Shown here: piece by piece, positions 21,972-34,002 of the stretch
Layout of the letters: each line of letters opens with the position of its first letter
Numbering within the stretch: the stretch's first letter is position 1
Source: Poa pratensis
Lineage: Eukaryota; Streptophyta; Magnoliopsida; Poales; Poaceae
Direction: 5' to 3'
Assembly (NCBI GenBank): GCA_947311845.1
Contig: CAMZMU010000111.1
Span: 13,000,743-13,064,742 of the forward strand
Length of the DNA stretch: 64,000 nt
The notes under the pieces: generated by a model
What the model was told of the DNA's origin: nothing
Seen by the model: only the letters and a program-made list of their open reading frames with translations
Database searches by the model: none
Translations under genes and position numbers: made by a program

Positions 21972-22105
21972 TTACAGAGCAAAGCTCAGGGGGTAGGCTA
22001 CGTATGGCGAGATCGCCTTCTTGCTTGCTCTCACCGGAGTCGGAGGAGAAGGAAGTGGATGTGTTGTGTTTGCACCGGGGCTGGGGTGGCTGCGTATTTA
22101 TGGAC
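21972..22105 (-). promoter_or_regulatory. Core promoter and leader of copy B
   Basis: TATA-like CCATAAATACG on the minus strand (about 22094-22102) with the pyrimidine-rich leader CCACTTCCTTCTCC starting about 40 bases downstream. Copy C has the same arrangement at 43440-43476, so the core promoter is conserved between B and C. Confidence 0.55.
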
Positions 22106-22520
22106 GTCGGGAGGCGCTGCGGCAGTGGATGGAGCCGCGGTGTTGGTGACTAGTACGTTTTGGTTTTCTCCTGCGGCCGGGGGAAACCTTAGCTAGGGGA
22201 CGAGCAGTGCCGGCCGACATATGTGGTGCGGCAGCGTGCATGGCCCGTGAGACAGCTGTTTTCTTGACTGCTTTCCCGGAGATCCTGTGAACCAGGTACG
22301 GCTCGGGAAGGCCTAGCCACAGAAAATTACGGTGTAGAGCAGGGTTTGTTACTTGAGCCTGTGCGCCACTGAAATTTGATCCTCAGCCGTCAGATCAAAC
22401 TTGGCTGTGCTGGATGTCGGTGGCGGTGGGCGGACCGTCGTATTTTCGTGGCAGGTGAAAACTCAGCGCTACGACGCCTGATGCGACGATACCTGTGTGT
22501 CGTAACCCTGCTGTGTGTAC

Positions 22521-22524
22521 GTGT

Positions 22525-22555
<31 letters not shown>

Positions 22556-22562
22556 GGGGGGG
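22521..22562. repeat. (GT)n followed by a G homopolymer
   Basis: GT at 22521-22538, then a G run to 22562. Confidence 0.95.
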
Positions 22563-22896
22563 ACAATGTTGTCACATAGTGTCGTCGCCTTATTTGGGGC
22601 GGCGGCATGGAGTTTCGGTATTTTTGGTTGTGTCTCGTTGTTAGGTTAGAATTCTATCTCGAAACTCTTTCGGCTCTGTTGTGGGAAGATCTTTACGCCT
22701 CCTAAGTTTTGCACGTGACTTCCTTGTCATCGTTCTCGGTCATGTTTGTCTCTGGCAGGATAAACACTCAGCGACCGAGAGCAAGAGGGCAAGCGTTCCT
22801 TTTCGGCAATAATTCGATATGTGCTGCAACGATGCTTTGTGTGCTTTCCGAAGGTGCCGTAGTTTTATCTTTAGTCACTAATCTGAGTGACCTCCT

Positions 22897-22937
22897 GGTG
22901 TGTGTGTGTGTGTGGTGGGGGGGGGGGGGGGGGGGGG
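22897..22937. repeat. (GT)n followed by a G homopolymer, second tract
   Basis: GT at 22897-22914 then a G run from 22917 to 22937. The same arrangement occurs twice within 400 bases. Confidence 0.95.
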
Positions 22938-23403
22938 CTGCTCTTATTTTCTCTTTTATTTTTGATATCTTTGTAAGAGGATTTTGTCTTTAACTTGTAT
23001 CGGTTTGGCCGTGGCGTTTATTTATAAAGTGGGACGGAAACATATTTTGAAAGATCACGATTTTAATATGAAGATTAAATGTGGGATGTTTTTAGCATGA
23101 AGTGAGCCTATGTCACTTGGTTGGAAGATGGAATGTACATGCACCCAAATCTTCCAGGAAAATAATTTCGTTGAGAACAGGGGCGGACCCATAATTTCAT
23201 CACGCTCGGGGCCACCTTCGTAATTGTAGCTGCAGTACTGCATAGTGCCTGATGCAATGTCGTCGTCAAGGTTGTTATGACTTGCACACAAAGGGCACCG
23301 ATGTATGTTTCTCTACAGTCTTCGCTGGTGGAAGATAGCGGAGGCGACTTCCGGTGCATGCACACAAGGCACTATCTTTAGAGTTGGTCAGAGAACCGGT
23401 GAT

Positions 23404-25106
23404 CGCTACAGGAAACAGGCGGTACGCCGACGGCTTCAAGCCGTCGGCATAGGCCCGAAAGCCGTCGGCAATATGGCCCTCGGCGTTACACGCCCTCGGC
23501 TCAGCCTATTTTGCTGTCGGTGTATGAAAAGCCGTCGGCGTAGGCTATGCCGACGGCCCTACGCCGATAGATATTTTTTTCCAATTTTTTTTAATTTTTC
23601 AATTTTTATTTTTTCAAATGTTTTTTATTTTTTTTAAAAAATAATTTTTCATTTTTTTTCAATTTTTTGAATTCTTTTCCGAAATTTCCCACTTAACCAC
23701 ACACTTAATATCTGATTAAACACTTAATATCTGATTACACACTTAATCTTAGCCACTCACTTAATATCATGTCATAGTACTTAGCCTGGTCAAACTTCCC
23801 ATTCGGTCACCCATCATCAAATTGGTCCAGCACAAGCACGCTTAACTTTTAAGTTCCTTCCAAATTAGCTTCCAAATGAGAAGTGAGAACTTACTGATAT
23901 TAGCATCCTATCAATCATATTAACCCTCGGTCATGATGTTACACTTTTTTATTGTTTAAATTTTAAAAATTTATTTGAATAAATAACAATGATTATGTAA
24001 TAATATTTTTGAATAAACTAAAATAAAATGAATTTTACGTTATTTTTTCCTTTTTACATTTAATATGGAATAATTCATATCTTTAAATCCGTCAATCAAA
24101 ATTTGACAAATAAAATGTCTAAATCGATTAGAAAAATGAGAGGAATTCAAATATGACATCCATATCATCTTTTGCATCACAACTAGTGGTTATATCACAG
24201 AAACATTGATAGTTTTAGAAAATTTGACCTCTTTCGATGAATAGTCATGGTGGCCATTTTGACCTTTTTTTGAAAAAAATCAAATAAATTGAAAAAACAA
24301 TCGAAAAAAGATATCATCTGGCATGGAGTCCTTTTATGTGTACTAGTTGCTATAAAAATGATGTACTTGATTTTTGACAAATTGTTCAAAGAAAATCTTC
24401 ACAAAAAGGTCTATCATGTATAAACATTTATAAGTTTCAAGCCAAATCACCAAGTTATAACCATTGTCACGGCATAGTTTGTGATAAATCTCTCATATTC
24501 AAAAAATAGGTGTATCTTGGTACAGGAAACAATGGTTCTGAAGGATTTTTCAAATTATTTTTATAAATATCATTTTCCTTTTTCTAAGTGGCAAAAATGA
24601 CTTTTTTGTGAACCAAGTACAAAAAATATGGTGCAAAATGGCACCCATCTAATTCTCAGAAAGAGTAGTCAACATTTGATGGATAATCCCCAAGTATTAG
24701 AAATTTTCTTGATTTCTACCTAATTTCGCCTAGTTAAATGAGTTTATGTCGATTTTTCGAAAGTAATTTCGCCTAGTTAAATGAGTTTTGTGATGCAAAA
24801 GATGATATAGTTGTCATATTTGGATTCCTCTCATTTTTCTAATCGATTTAGATATTTTATTTGTTAAATTTCGATTTACGGATTTAAAGATATGAATTAT
24901 TCCATATTAGATGAAAGATAGGAAAAAAAGAAAAACATAGGTATGCCGACAGCTTTGCCGTCGGCGTAGCCCTGTACGCCGACGGTTAATCTGTGCCGAC
25001 GGCCAGTTTACTGCGCAGCCCAGCTCGGCCCCTATGCCGACGGCCCCGACAAAAAGCCGTCGGCGTAGGCGGTGGCCGTCGGCATAGTGAGCCATTCCTT
25101 TTAGTG
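23404..25106. mobile_element. Non-autonomous CACTA element with GAT target duplication
   Basis: The ends are CGCTACAGGAAACAGG and, inverted, CACTAAAAGGAATGGC. GAT flanks both sides (23401-23403 and 25107-25109), the 3-bp size typical of CACTA. Subterminal regions (23420-23575 and 24945-25095) are packed with CCGTCGGCATAG/GCCGACGGC repeats in both orientations. The AT-rich core contains an inverted repeat of about 120 bp (about 24062-24182 against 24787-24906). There is no transposase. It sits about 1.3 kb upstream of the copy B promoter. Confidence 0.85.
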
Positions 25107-25109
25107 GAT

Positions 25110-25305
25110 GGGCGTGGCCGGGACATAAGGCCCTGTTTGTTTACTTTATCGTTCGTGTTAGTTGTGGTGTGTTTGGTGGCTTCGGCTTGTATGATCGTGC
25201 TTTGTAAACCTTTTTGCCAGTTTTTGTTGAATAATAAATGAAATAAAAGCCGTATGCATCTCTTCGATGCAGAGGCTAGGCTCCCATTTCGAAAAAAAAC
25301 CTTGC
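25110..25305 (+). mobile_element. LINE 3' end-like sequence
   Basis: Ends with AATAATAAATGAAATAAA then GCCGTATGCATC...GATGCAGAGGC, a tail I recognise from grass LINEs. Only the tail is present. The assignment is from memory of the motif. Confidence 0.4.
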
Positions 25306-26101
25306 AGTTCTCGACACTGGTAAAATGTGAATCAGTGTCTAAATTTAATTATCCAGTGTCTAGAAAAAAATGCGAATGCTCTCCGTTATGTATGCGTGGG
25401 TTGAACGTCGTCATGGCACCGCTGATCTAGCTCAACGCCGTTCTCTCCGTTTCAGTACGTACTAGAACTTCAAGCAGAAGTTCCAAAGTGTGCTTGCATC
25501 TCTCATTTTCTAGGAAAACACAGCGCTACAGCTACACGCGGTATACAGAGCTCTGAGGTTTAAGAAAATGCCACATGCCACTCGATCGCACATGCACATA
25601 ATAAAATGCGCGCGTCGCTTGCCGATTCACCGCACACGTATCTATCCTAGCGATCATACAATATACACGCTTAGCTAAGATTCTTGCCTATTTGCGACAC
25701 AGCTCACGACATCGGCAGGCGGCGCTTAGCTACCTAGAGTGTAGAAGTCTCAACTGTGGAGTGTCTAATTTGCTTTTAAAAAACTGTGGAGTCCAAAGCC
25801 AAGTCGAACACATACTTGTCCATACACTACTGACTTCTTACGATCAGACAATAGTCAGCTCGGTCTGTCATATCATATGGTACACCGAATCTCGCACATA
25901 ATCCGAACTACTAGTAGCTTGGAAAACATGGTTTGCAGCCACAGCTGCCATTTCTTTATTTCATGCAGACAGCGCCATGGCAAGCACTGATCGAGCCGGC
26001 AAGACTAAGACTTAGACGAGACGTATGCACAGTAGAATACACCAGAAAAGAGAGGATACGTCTCTTGCATATATGCAGCTTAGCTTGCACAAGTCAATTA
26101 A
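25306..26101. other. No gene recognised
   Basis: No domain-bearing frame or repeat end. Confidence 0.4.
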
Positions 26102-26332
26102 GTGACAGCTCTCTTTCCTTGTCGCCAGCTGCTTTTCTATACGGATATGTCTCTGTTCCTCCGTCGCTGGCATCCACCACCGCCGCAAAGATCAGGCGAA
26201 CGAACAGGGCCAAAGGTGATAAGCTATCACTGGATCCAGGTCGATCCTGCGCCTCCTGCCCCTGTTGTTATCAACATCACAGGCGTGCATATCCAGCCCG
26301 GTGCTTTCCGGCGTCCCTCTAGTCCACGCTAA
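26102..26332 (+). other. Unrecognised open frame, 76 residues
   Basis: Encodes a proline-rich segment (WIQVDPAPPAPVVINITGVH) that I do not recognise. It could be a gene fragment or chance. There is no supporting promoter or homologous copy in the window. Confidence 0.15.
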
Positions 26333-28170
26333 CCTTGGAGCTGGATGTTGCCGTACGTGAAAGCTGACTCGCCGTGGTGTGCTCAGCTTGCTCAGCTCAT
26401 GCCTAACTCCCGTTGCCGGGAGAGAACTTCTTCTGTTTCCCCCCTCCTGCTTCGAAACTTCCCTTTCGCAAGTTGGAAATTAACGGGTGGATGGAAGCTT
26501 TGTTGGATAGGATACAACTGGTTTAGGCAGAAACGAGAATTTCAGAGGAAAAGGCCGTGGCCGGTTGAAAGACTGAAAGTGAGACGATGCCGACATTAGC
26601 GACATTAGCGACGACGTTAGCATCATGAGCCCAGAACGGTCCAACAGCCGGGAAAGGGGGGAAAGGTGAGGGAGATGAATGGACATGTTGTTGTTTAGAG
26701 CGTGTTACGGCCACGGATTAGTTATCTATGGGATTAGTCATGCGTCAAAGCTTTTGACACCAAGCTGTGCAAGTTGCAAGTTCTCCGCTGGGACATTGGC
26801 TGCACCCTGTAAGTTAATTAAGGTGGATGAATTATAATGATGGATCTTGTTTCTGTCTGCAGACTAGTACTCCCTCCGTCCCAAAATAAATGTCTTAGGT
26901 TTGCCCAAAAGTGAATCTTATATTTACTAATTGGAGGCATCGTAGAAGGCACCACGTTAATCCTCACGTTTACACTACTATTTACCGTTGGATTAAAAAT
27001 AAACAACCGTGATTCGTCTGATACTCTGACCGCAATCTCCTTCCGAATCGCCACCAATCTATCCCCGAGCGCTCATCCTTTTCCGTTCTTAGGCAGCCCT
27101 AGCCGTGCCGCCGGCGTCTTCCCGAGCTGCTCTCCGATCCCTGTCAACGCTGCCGTCCTCTCGACCTCTGCAAATTTAGCCGCTGCGTGTGCATCCTCCC
27201 CATGGCTTCCCTGTCTCGAAGTCACTCATGTGTCATCGAGGTGTATGTCCGTGGATAAAAAAGGCAAGATGAAGGCTCTGTTACTTCTGAGCTATGTTAT
27301 ATCTTTCTATTTTCTCTCGGTGCACTGAGATCAATGAAACAATTTAGCGATCTGGAACTGACTGATGATCTATCACATGTTATATTCACGAACAGGTCAG
27401 CATGATCAACTGATCACAACAATAGGACGTCCGGCCGGCCGGCAGCGAACACCAAGAATCACCTACCTTTCGTCAACTTTAAGAGCATGGCGTATGTACT
27501 GAAATCTGAAGTTCATCTATGTTGCTTTTTATACGTGATTTCTGCCAGCACTGATTCCGTCTATCTGGAGAAAACAATGCAGCGCAGGAGCTGTTTGATG
27601 TAGGTCGGTTGGCTGAAGGTAAAAGCAATTTGAATTAGATCGGGTGGCCTCGCCGGCGTCCATGTATGAGGCTTCCGATTGAACGAACTACGGCGGACTG
27701 CTGGGCACAACCTCCTTCACTCCTGCACCCACTCAGCAGGCAAGTGCCTCTCCGTGATTCACAAAATTGTACACAAGCATTTGTTTTCTGCGACTGCAAT
27801 AACCTATCCAAAACATTGATCTTACGTTCACAACTTTATCAAGCTAGATTTTTGCGAGTGCATTACATGCTATAAATTTAGCTAGAGTAATCTTGAGTTA
27901 TTACTTCAACTAAAAGTTTGTTCCTGATACAAATTGTGGGGAATCATGGACAGGAGATATAGTTGATGCTTAATAATACTTACTTTATGGTATAGTCCAC
28001 AATTACCATGTATTACATAGTAAAGACAATACATGTATTACATACGTATACTAAAGACCATACGCTGGTGATCTTCTGGTCTTGGTAGCAGATGCTTCTT
28101 GGTTTGAGGAGAAAGTACTGAAACTGATCCACTTTCCTGTAAATTAGTCATCTGATGAGTTACTAGGAAC
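26333..28170. other. No gene recognised
   Basis: Contains a Stowaway end (26871-26900) and a GC-rich patch at about 27065-27215 that resembles a leader but has no identifiable coding sequence. Confidence 0.4.
26871..26905. mobile_element. Stowaway-like MITE end (fragment)
   Basis: CTCCCTCCGTCCCAAAATAA followed by ATGTCTTAGG. The opposite end is not seen. Confidence 0.5.
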
Positions 28171-28320
28171 ATTATAGGATTTATACAAGTTTTAGAGTAC
28201 TTGGTAATTTTAACAACCGTCCATCCGCTTGAATCCAACGGCGATAAAATTAGAGCCACCTGAAACTACCAGAATTAAACTACCCAAAACTACCTGAAAC
28301 TACCAAAATTGTATTATTTT
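28170..28320. repeat. Direct-repeat block 1 (CAACGG...CCTGAAACTACC)
   Basis: Contains TCCAACGGCGATAAAATTAG and AGCCACCTGAAACTACC. A related block in the same orientation lies at 31290-31440. See findings. Confidence 0.4.
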
Positions 28321-28500
28321 TAATCCGATATTAAAGGGTACTTAGGTAATTCGTCCCACCATCCCCACCCTGTCAGATCCTCTCGTTGTAACTTCACTCT
28401 CTTCCCCAGTTCAACGAGATCGCAAACGGCGCCCCTCTCCAAATTCGCGCCGGCAGCAGGTCCCTCTCACCAATCTCGTCACGAGCAGCATGTTCTCGTC

Positions 28501-29030
28501 ATGGGCGGTGAAATCGGCGGTTTGGCTTGCCTCCCGTGCACGCCGAGGTGCTCAAGATCGAGCCACCACGCGGACAAGGATAAGGTGGAGGCGTGCATCT
28601 TGGACCTGGTGGTGTGGCTCCAACGCCTCATCAGCTACAACAACAGGGGCAGGCAGAGGCAGGCGGGCCTGGGAGGCAGGTCAGCGAGTAGCAGGTCCCC
28701 CGCCTCTCTTTCGGCCTAGTCAGTGCCGAGACCACCGCCCAGCCAGTCGGCACTGCTCAACAGGGAGGACCAGGAGATGCTGCAGGAGGTGTACATTCGG
28801 CGGCAGGTTAGGGATCCCCTGAAGAGAAAGAGCCAGGCGATTACGTCGATGACGACCGCCGCCCGCAGGTCGCCAGCGGCGGCGCTGAACAGGGACGGAC
28901 GACATGCCGGTGGAGTACAGGAGGTGCTCAGATGCAGGAAAAGTCCAGCTGGTCTCCTGCTCGGCAACGGTGGTGAAGTGCAGGATTTGGAGTCCGGGCA
29001 TCAGCTTCCGCGTCCGACAGTGCACACTAT
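28501..29030 (+). pseudogene. DUF668 / PSI1-like protein fragment with in-frame stop
   Basis: The plus-strand frame encodes HHADKDKVEACILDLVVWLQ and, after a TAG at 28717-28719, continues in the same frame with NREDQEMLQEVYIRRQVR...KSQA. This matches the C-terminal half of the plant DUF668 family (PSK SIMULATOR-like), where a 'YHASKEKTE..ILGQIIWLQ'-type segment is followed by 'EEQKMLQEA.KRKR..KSQ'. The N-terminal DUF3475 part is absent. The stop codon and missing ends make it a fragment, probably captured by a transposon. Homology is from memory of the family. Confidence 0.55.
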
Positions 29031-29523
29031 GTGCTTGCTAAAATGCATTAAAGCGCGGGTGTACTCGTTCATTTTGTCAGTGCTCTGTACTAGCTAGCTG
29101 ATTCACTCTTCGCTCTAGGTCGTGCGTTCTCTCTTTCACCTGCACATGCAGCACTAGCTTAGTAGCTTGTCTCAAATTTGTTTTGTTTTTGACAGTCAAA
29201 TTTGTATTTTTCAGAATCAATCAGTTTTTCAGAATCAAATTTGTATTTTTCAGAATCAATCAGTTTTGCGCGCGCGCGCGCACACACACATAGAAACTGC
29301 AGCTCTTTGCTTTGCCACATTTGAGCAATCAAGCTACAGGGTGGAAAACCACACGGGTAGTTCATATAAACAATGCTGCTCATAGAACCAAACGATTAGG
29401 CAGCCACTGTAATCAGAAGAAATGCTCCAAGAATACATCAGCAAGAACCAGAAACTACAGTCTCTCTCGCCAGTCTCTACAAACAGGGAAGCCTGGTGTT
29501 ATTCCAAACACAACCCCTTCAGC
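29031..29523. other. No gene recognised; includes a GC/AC dinucleotide tract
   Basis: A repeated segment (TTGTATTTTTCAGAATCAAT) occurs twice at about 29200-29260, followed by a (GC)n(AC)n tract at 29268-29290. Confidence 0.5.
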
Positions 29524-29803
29524 TCAGCTGCACCTCACCAATGTATTTGTACCTGGGAAGAATATGGACAGGGGACTCCCGATCAGCAACGGCTCGAAGG
29601 CCTCAGACAAGGCCACGCAGCTGCACGGGCTGGCGCACCACTCCTCGCCATCGCCTCCCTTGACGATGACGACATAGTAGAGGTCGAGCGTGGGCAGCGT
29701 CTCCACGAGCCTGCTCCTGCCCTCGTCGCACGCAGCGCACCCGGCGACGGCCGGCCACTCGAACCCGTATCCCAGATGGATGCAGCCACGCAGCTCGTCG
29801 AGG
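29524..29803 (-). pseudogene. DUF1685-like protein fragment
   Basis: The minus-strand frame reads RTLDELRGCIHLGYGFEW ... LVETLPTLDLYYVVIV and stops at 29524. This fits the plant DUF1685 family pattern (LDELKGC.ELGFGF ... LC.TLPALDLY). A TGA lies immediately before RTLDEL, so the N-terminus is missing or the piece was an internal exon. It is opposite in strand to the DUF668 fragment. Function of the family is unknown. Confidence 0.5.
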
Positions 29804-29942
29804 GTTCGTCACCGAGCACACGCGCCGCGCAAGGAGATGAGAAGGGCGACGGACAGAAAGGATGAGGGCTCGGCAACATTTGTCGCCCGAGCGGAAAAGG
29901 TGTGCTGGCTCCGCGAACTCACGTGTAGAGGTGGCGTCAGCC

Positions 29943-31131
29943 CAGGGCCGGTCCTGAGATTTTCAGGGCCCGGGGCGAAACTAAAATTTGGGGCCTCAAT
30001 GTATACATCATCATTATAATAATAAATATATGTGTAAAATATATTTTAGTAAAATTTGAGTGCATCTAAAACAGTACACATATCAAATAAATTATACAAA
30101 TTACTTTAAAATTTGCATCTAACATTTCTCGATACAAATTCACTTATGATGGGGTCGATGTCAATGTCGTCCAATAATTTTCTCTCGATGCATAATGTTG
30201 GCAACCGTTTAACCTCTTCTGGGTCATTATAGACCGTAAGTAGGTCGTCAATACTTTCAACTTTGAACAGCTTGTTTCAGCCGATGCGATAGTCACGGGC
30301 ACAGTAATATAAATAGGATGCAATAAGCAATGGAGATATTGGGATAACAATCAACTTCTCTCACATGCTCAAAAGTCTCATTAGTTGGTTGCTCTTATTC
30401 CGCGGCAACAATCGCCTACTCATCTGGGTTTACCGAAGCACTAGTATTACCCTGAAAAATTATTAATCCTCCTCTTTGTGATTGTACCAAGTCATCACAC
30501 GTTTTGCTCTTTTCCTCTTAGCACTACCAGATTGATACCTTCTGGCCGACATGATCCAACAGAGTGGTGCAAATAAAGTTACATCAAAATTAATGTTACT
30601 AATTAGAGAATTAGATATTACGCCGTCATGCATCACATACAGATACAACTTACAAAAGAAGTGCGCAAAAGATTTACCATGGCCAGCAGGTGAGGGCCCG
30701 ACGGTGGTGACGACATCCGGGGGCGGCGGTGTCCTGGGGATCCTGATGGAGATGGGATCGCCTAGATGCTGCTCACGCTCGATGGCCAGATCCGCCGCGG
30801 ATCATCCGAGATGAGGTACAGAGAGGAATCACAGGCGAGGAGACGAAGAGAACAGAACTACAGAAGAGAGCCGAGGTGTCACGATCGTGCGTGTGCGAGC
30901 GAACAAGGATGGGATCGATCGACTGGGCCCTGTGCGTGCTATCTGTCTCCTTTCCATGGGCCACGTTCCTAACTTCCTATAGCCTGGACGGCCTATTTCT
31001 TTTTTTTCTGTTAAATACATATACGTATCTATACAAGTATAGTACCTATACTACAACGTACCTGGTGTGGGCCCTAGATTTTGGGGGCCCAGGGCAGCCG
31101 CCCACCCTGCCACCCTCCAGGGCCGGCCCTG
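29943..31131 (-). mobile_element. hAT element with transposase remnants and 8-bp target duplication
   Basis: The ends CAGGGCCGGTCCTGAG and, inverted, CAGGGCCGGCCCTGGAG are flanked by CGTCAGCC at 29935-29942 and 31132-31139. On the minus strand it keeps the start of a hAT (ZMYM/DUF4371-type) transposase, MSARRYQSGSAKRKRAKR (from 30551), and the C-terminal dimerisation region, VPVTIASAETSCSKLKVL followed by TYLRSIMTQKRLNG (about 30180-30310). The catalytic middle is missing, so this is an internal deletion derivative. Confidence 0.8.
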
Positions 31132-31289
31132 CGTCAGCCCCGCAGTGCGAGGGGCGTCGACGGATGCGGGCGGCGGCGGCGCGCTGACATGGAGAGCGGC
31201 CAGGGGCTTGCTGCGGCGCGACTGTCGTGAGAACGAGGTTGAATGGAGATGCAAAAATTATCCGTGAACAAAATGACTATCATACCCCA

Positions 31290-31440
31290 AGTGATTAGAT
31301 CTAGTTTTTTTGTTAATGATTGGATGGCTGAAATATTTTAGGGGGGATTGATTGAAATCCAACGGCTAAAATATTTTAGGATGAGAGCTACCTGAAACTA
31401 CCGGTGGTAGTTCTCCAAGCACCGTAAAAGAGCTCTAGGA
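31290..31440. repeat. Direct-repeat block 2 (CAACGG...CCTGAAACTACC)
   Basis: Contains AATCCAACGGCTAAAATATT and GAGCTACCTGAAACTACC, same orientation as 28170-28320. Confidence 0.4.
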
Positions 31441-33980
31441 TTTATTATATGTTTAGTTAAACTCTTACGTCCTTTGCACATCAATTAAATAAAAAACGCA
31501 TGCAGTATTATTTTTGAATGCATGAGGTATGTACAGTTGATTTGCAATTATGAAAGATCATTCATCAGTAAACCGCAGCACTTTCTGTGCCAAGCTTACC
31601 AGCACACAAATCATAGTAATTACAATTTTTTCTTGCAATTTCTGTGTGTCGAATTTGGTGCACTTTGGGCCAACTACGGCCGACATTCTCTTCTTCCTCA
31701 TTATTGCGCCACCTAGGGCTCGACCTTCCATCAGATTTTGCTCCCATTTACCTACACCTGTGAGGCACGCAGTACCAGCCGCGAGGCTTGATATGAGACG
31801 TCCAAGCAGAGCTGCTCAAGGGAGTTGTTGTGCAGCTGCAGCATTCGTCATCTCGACAAGAGTCGATACAAACTGGAGAGCAAATGATGGTGGGTGGCAA
31901 ATGTGTACGATGGTCTGTCCAGCGCACCCTGATTATTTCTACTATAAGTATGCATCTATATTCTGTTCCTTTTGTTACTTCATCAAATCTCTACAAGATG
32001 AACATGCTTTAAATTTCCTCTGGGTAAATCGAAATTTCAAAATCGATCTAAATTTGCTAAGTGTCTTAATTAAAAGGTACTCATGTTCTGTGTTCAATAA
32101 ACAATGGTTTAGATGATAATTCAGACAATGCCAATGCCTGACTTTTATTTATTTGCAGTCTTTAGGTTGCAAAGGATTTGATGGGATCAGTATTAGCTAT
32201 ATCTTGATCGGTTCAAATGCTTCAGGAAAAAGGTCGGCTTTCGTCTTTCTCATGTATATATGTGGATTACAAACTTCAGGCTAACTTTTTTTTTAGAAAA
32301 GGAAACTTCAGGCTAACTACACACGTGTTATCATTCTTTGCTTTAGTTGTCTCTGGTGCACGGGCATATTATTTAGGCTTCAAGTTTTGCAGTTTTCTGC
32401 AGGTTGTGGGGCATAATCTGTTAAACTTTGCTCTACTCATAACCACAATGCTCAATTTCTTACATTTTTATTTGGTCTGCAATCAGATGTAGGTGTCATC
32501 TCTTTTATAGAATAAATAGAACGATCTGCTCAACTTATCAAATTGGCTACACAAGAACTAATCATTAGTGTAAAGCAAGGATAGTGCACCTCCTGTTGAC
32601 CTGTTCGGTGCCCATTATATCCACATGCACTGCAAGAGCAGAAACGGCAGCTACAACATTAGCACCAAGAAATTTCTGGACGGCACTGATATTTGTTGAG
32701 GTCATAATATACTCTCAGCTATAAAGGTTTCATGGGTCAGCTATGTTCTATGCTTCCACTGGATGCTACCATACAGAATCAAGAACATAAGTTGGTAGTG
32801 TCATTATAGCTCCTTTAAATAAAGTCATTAAAATAAAGCGGATGTAGCTCTAACTCACAGACTATAACATGTTTTGATTTGAAGGCTATATTTAAATGTC
32901 CTCATCTCTATGATCAGAACAATGCAATATCCTAAGAGGTCAGACATGTAGGGAAATTCCATCACAACATCTCATTGCAGATTTGAAAACGTGCTTTATT
33001 ATATCCGGCGTGATGTCTCCAACTCAAATTTGTGTTCTCAAAGATGATAAGAGAGATGCAGTGTGAACAATATTGTTTTTCTCTAAGAAAACTTTTTAAT
33101 ATTTTCCTTTTTTCCAGTTATTAACTCCTACGTTTGCTCAGTGACAAATTTTCAGAGTCAATCGAAACAGCCAACAATGGTTTGTGCTGTTCTTTAGGAG
33201 TAGTATTACTGAGACATGGGTGGGCATGGGTGCAAAGCAAATAATTACTGTTATAACTCAGTTCACTTTACTGCACGGCGTACAAATTATTCTATTGTAT
33301 TGTCGTAAACTATTTGGAGTTCAGTTCATAATACCATATTTACAAGCTTCATTGTTAATATCGACCTGCTCAGTCATATTGTTTAACCAAACTGAAGAGG
33401 TTGAAGTAATGTTCGAACAAGTCTATTTAATTGTTTACTCTATAATAAATAGTGTCCATCTTCAGAGGAAAATAAATTAGAGTATTTTGTTCAGTTCACC
33501 CATATTATCATTGTTTAACCAATTATACTAAAGATTATCTTGATATTCATATAGTTGGTGTTTACTTCTCTTGGATAGATCAATTGGCCCAGTAATCAGG
33601 TAAATTTATCATTTCCTCCTCGGTAACACAAAGGGGTTGGATTGTTCCAACACATGGGTCCTCCAAGGTCAATGTCGATGTTGCAGTGATATGATCGAGA
33701 GAATAAGGTGCAATAAATACTCTCCCCTTTAATCTTATAAATCTTTTCTTTAGTTGATCATTAAATTCCGTGGTGACGATTAGTAAGTAATATGTCCTCG
33801 ATATGGAATTAAATATAGCTAAAATATTTTCGTGTTATTCGGACATGTAAATAATTGTCACATTAATTGTAGGAACCTATTACATGATTATACAATCTTC
33901 TCTCAAAACATAACCCTCTACTTCGCATGTAACCTGACAGCAAAAGGATTCACTGTTAAAAATATCATTGGACTGTTATG
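31441..33980. other. AT-rich sequence, no gene recognised
   Basis: No domain, repeat end or long frame is recognised. If the Helitron call is right this is its 3' half. Confidence 0.4.
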
Positions 33981-34002
33981 TAATCAGTGTATATTTTTCT
34001 GT

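Larger units (their letters stand above)
22106..23400. other. Upstream region of copy B, no gene recognised
   Basis: Contains two GT/G microsatellites. No coding domain or element end is recognised. It may hold promoter elements for copy B. Confidence 0.4.
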
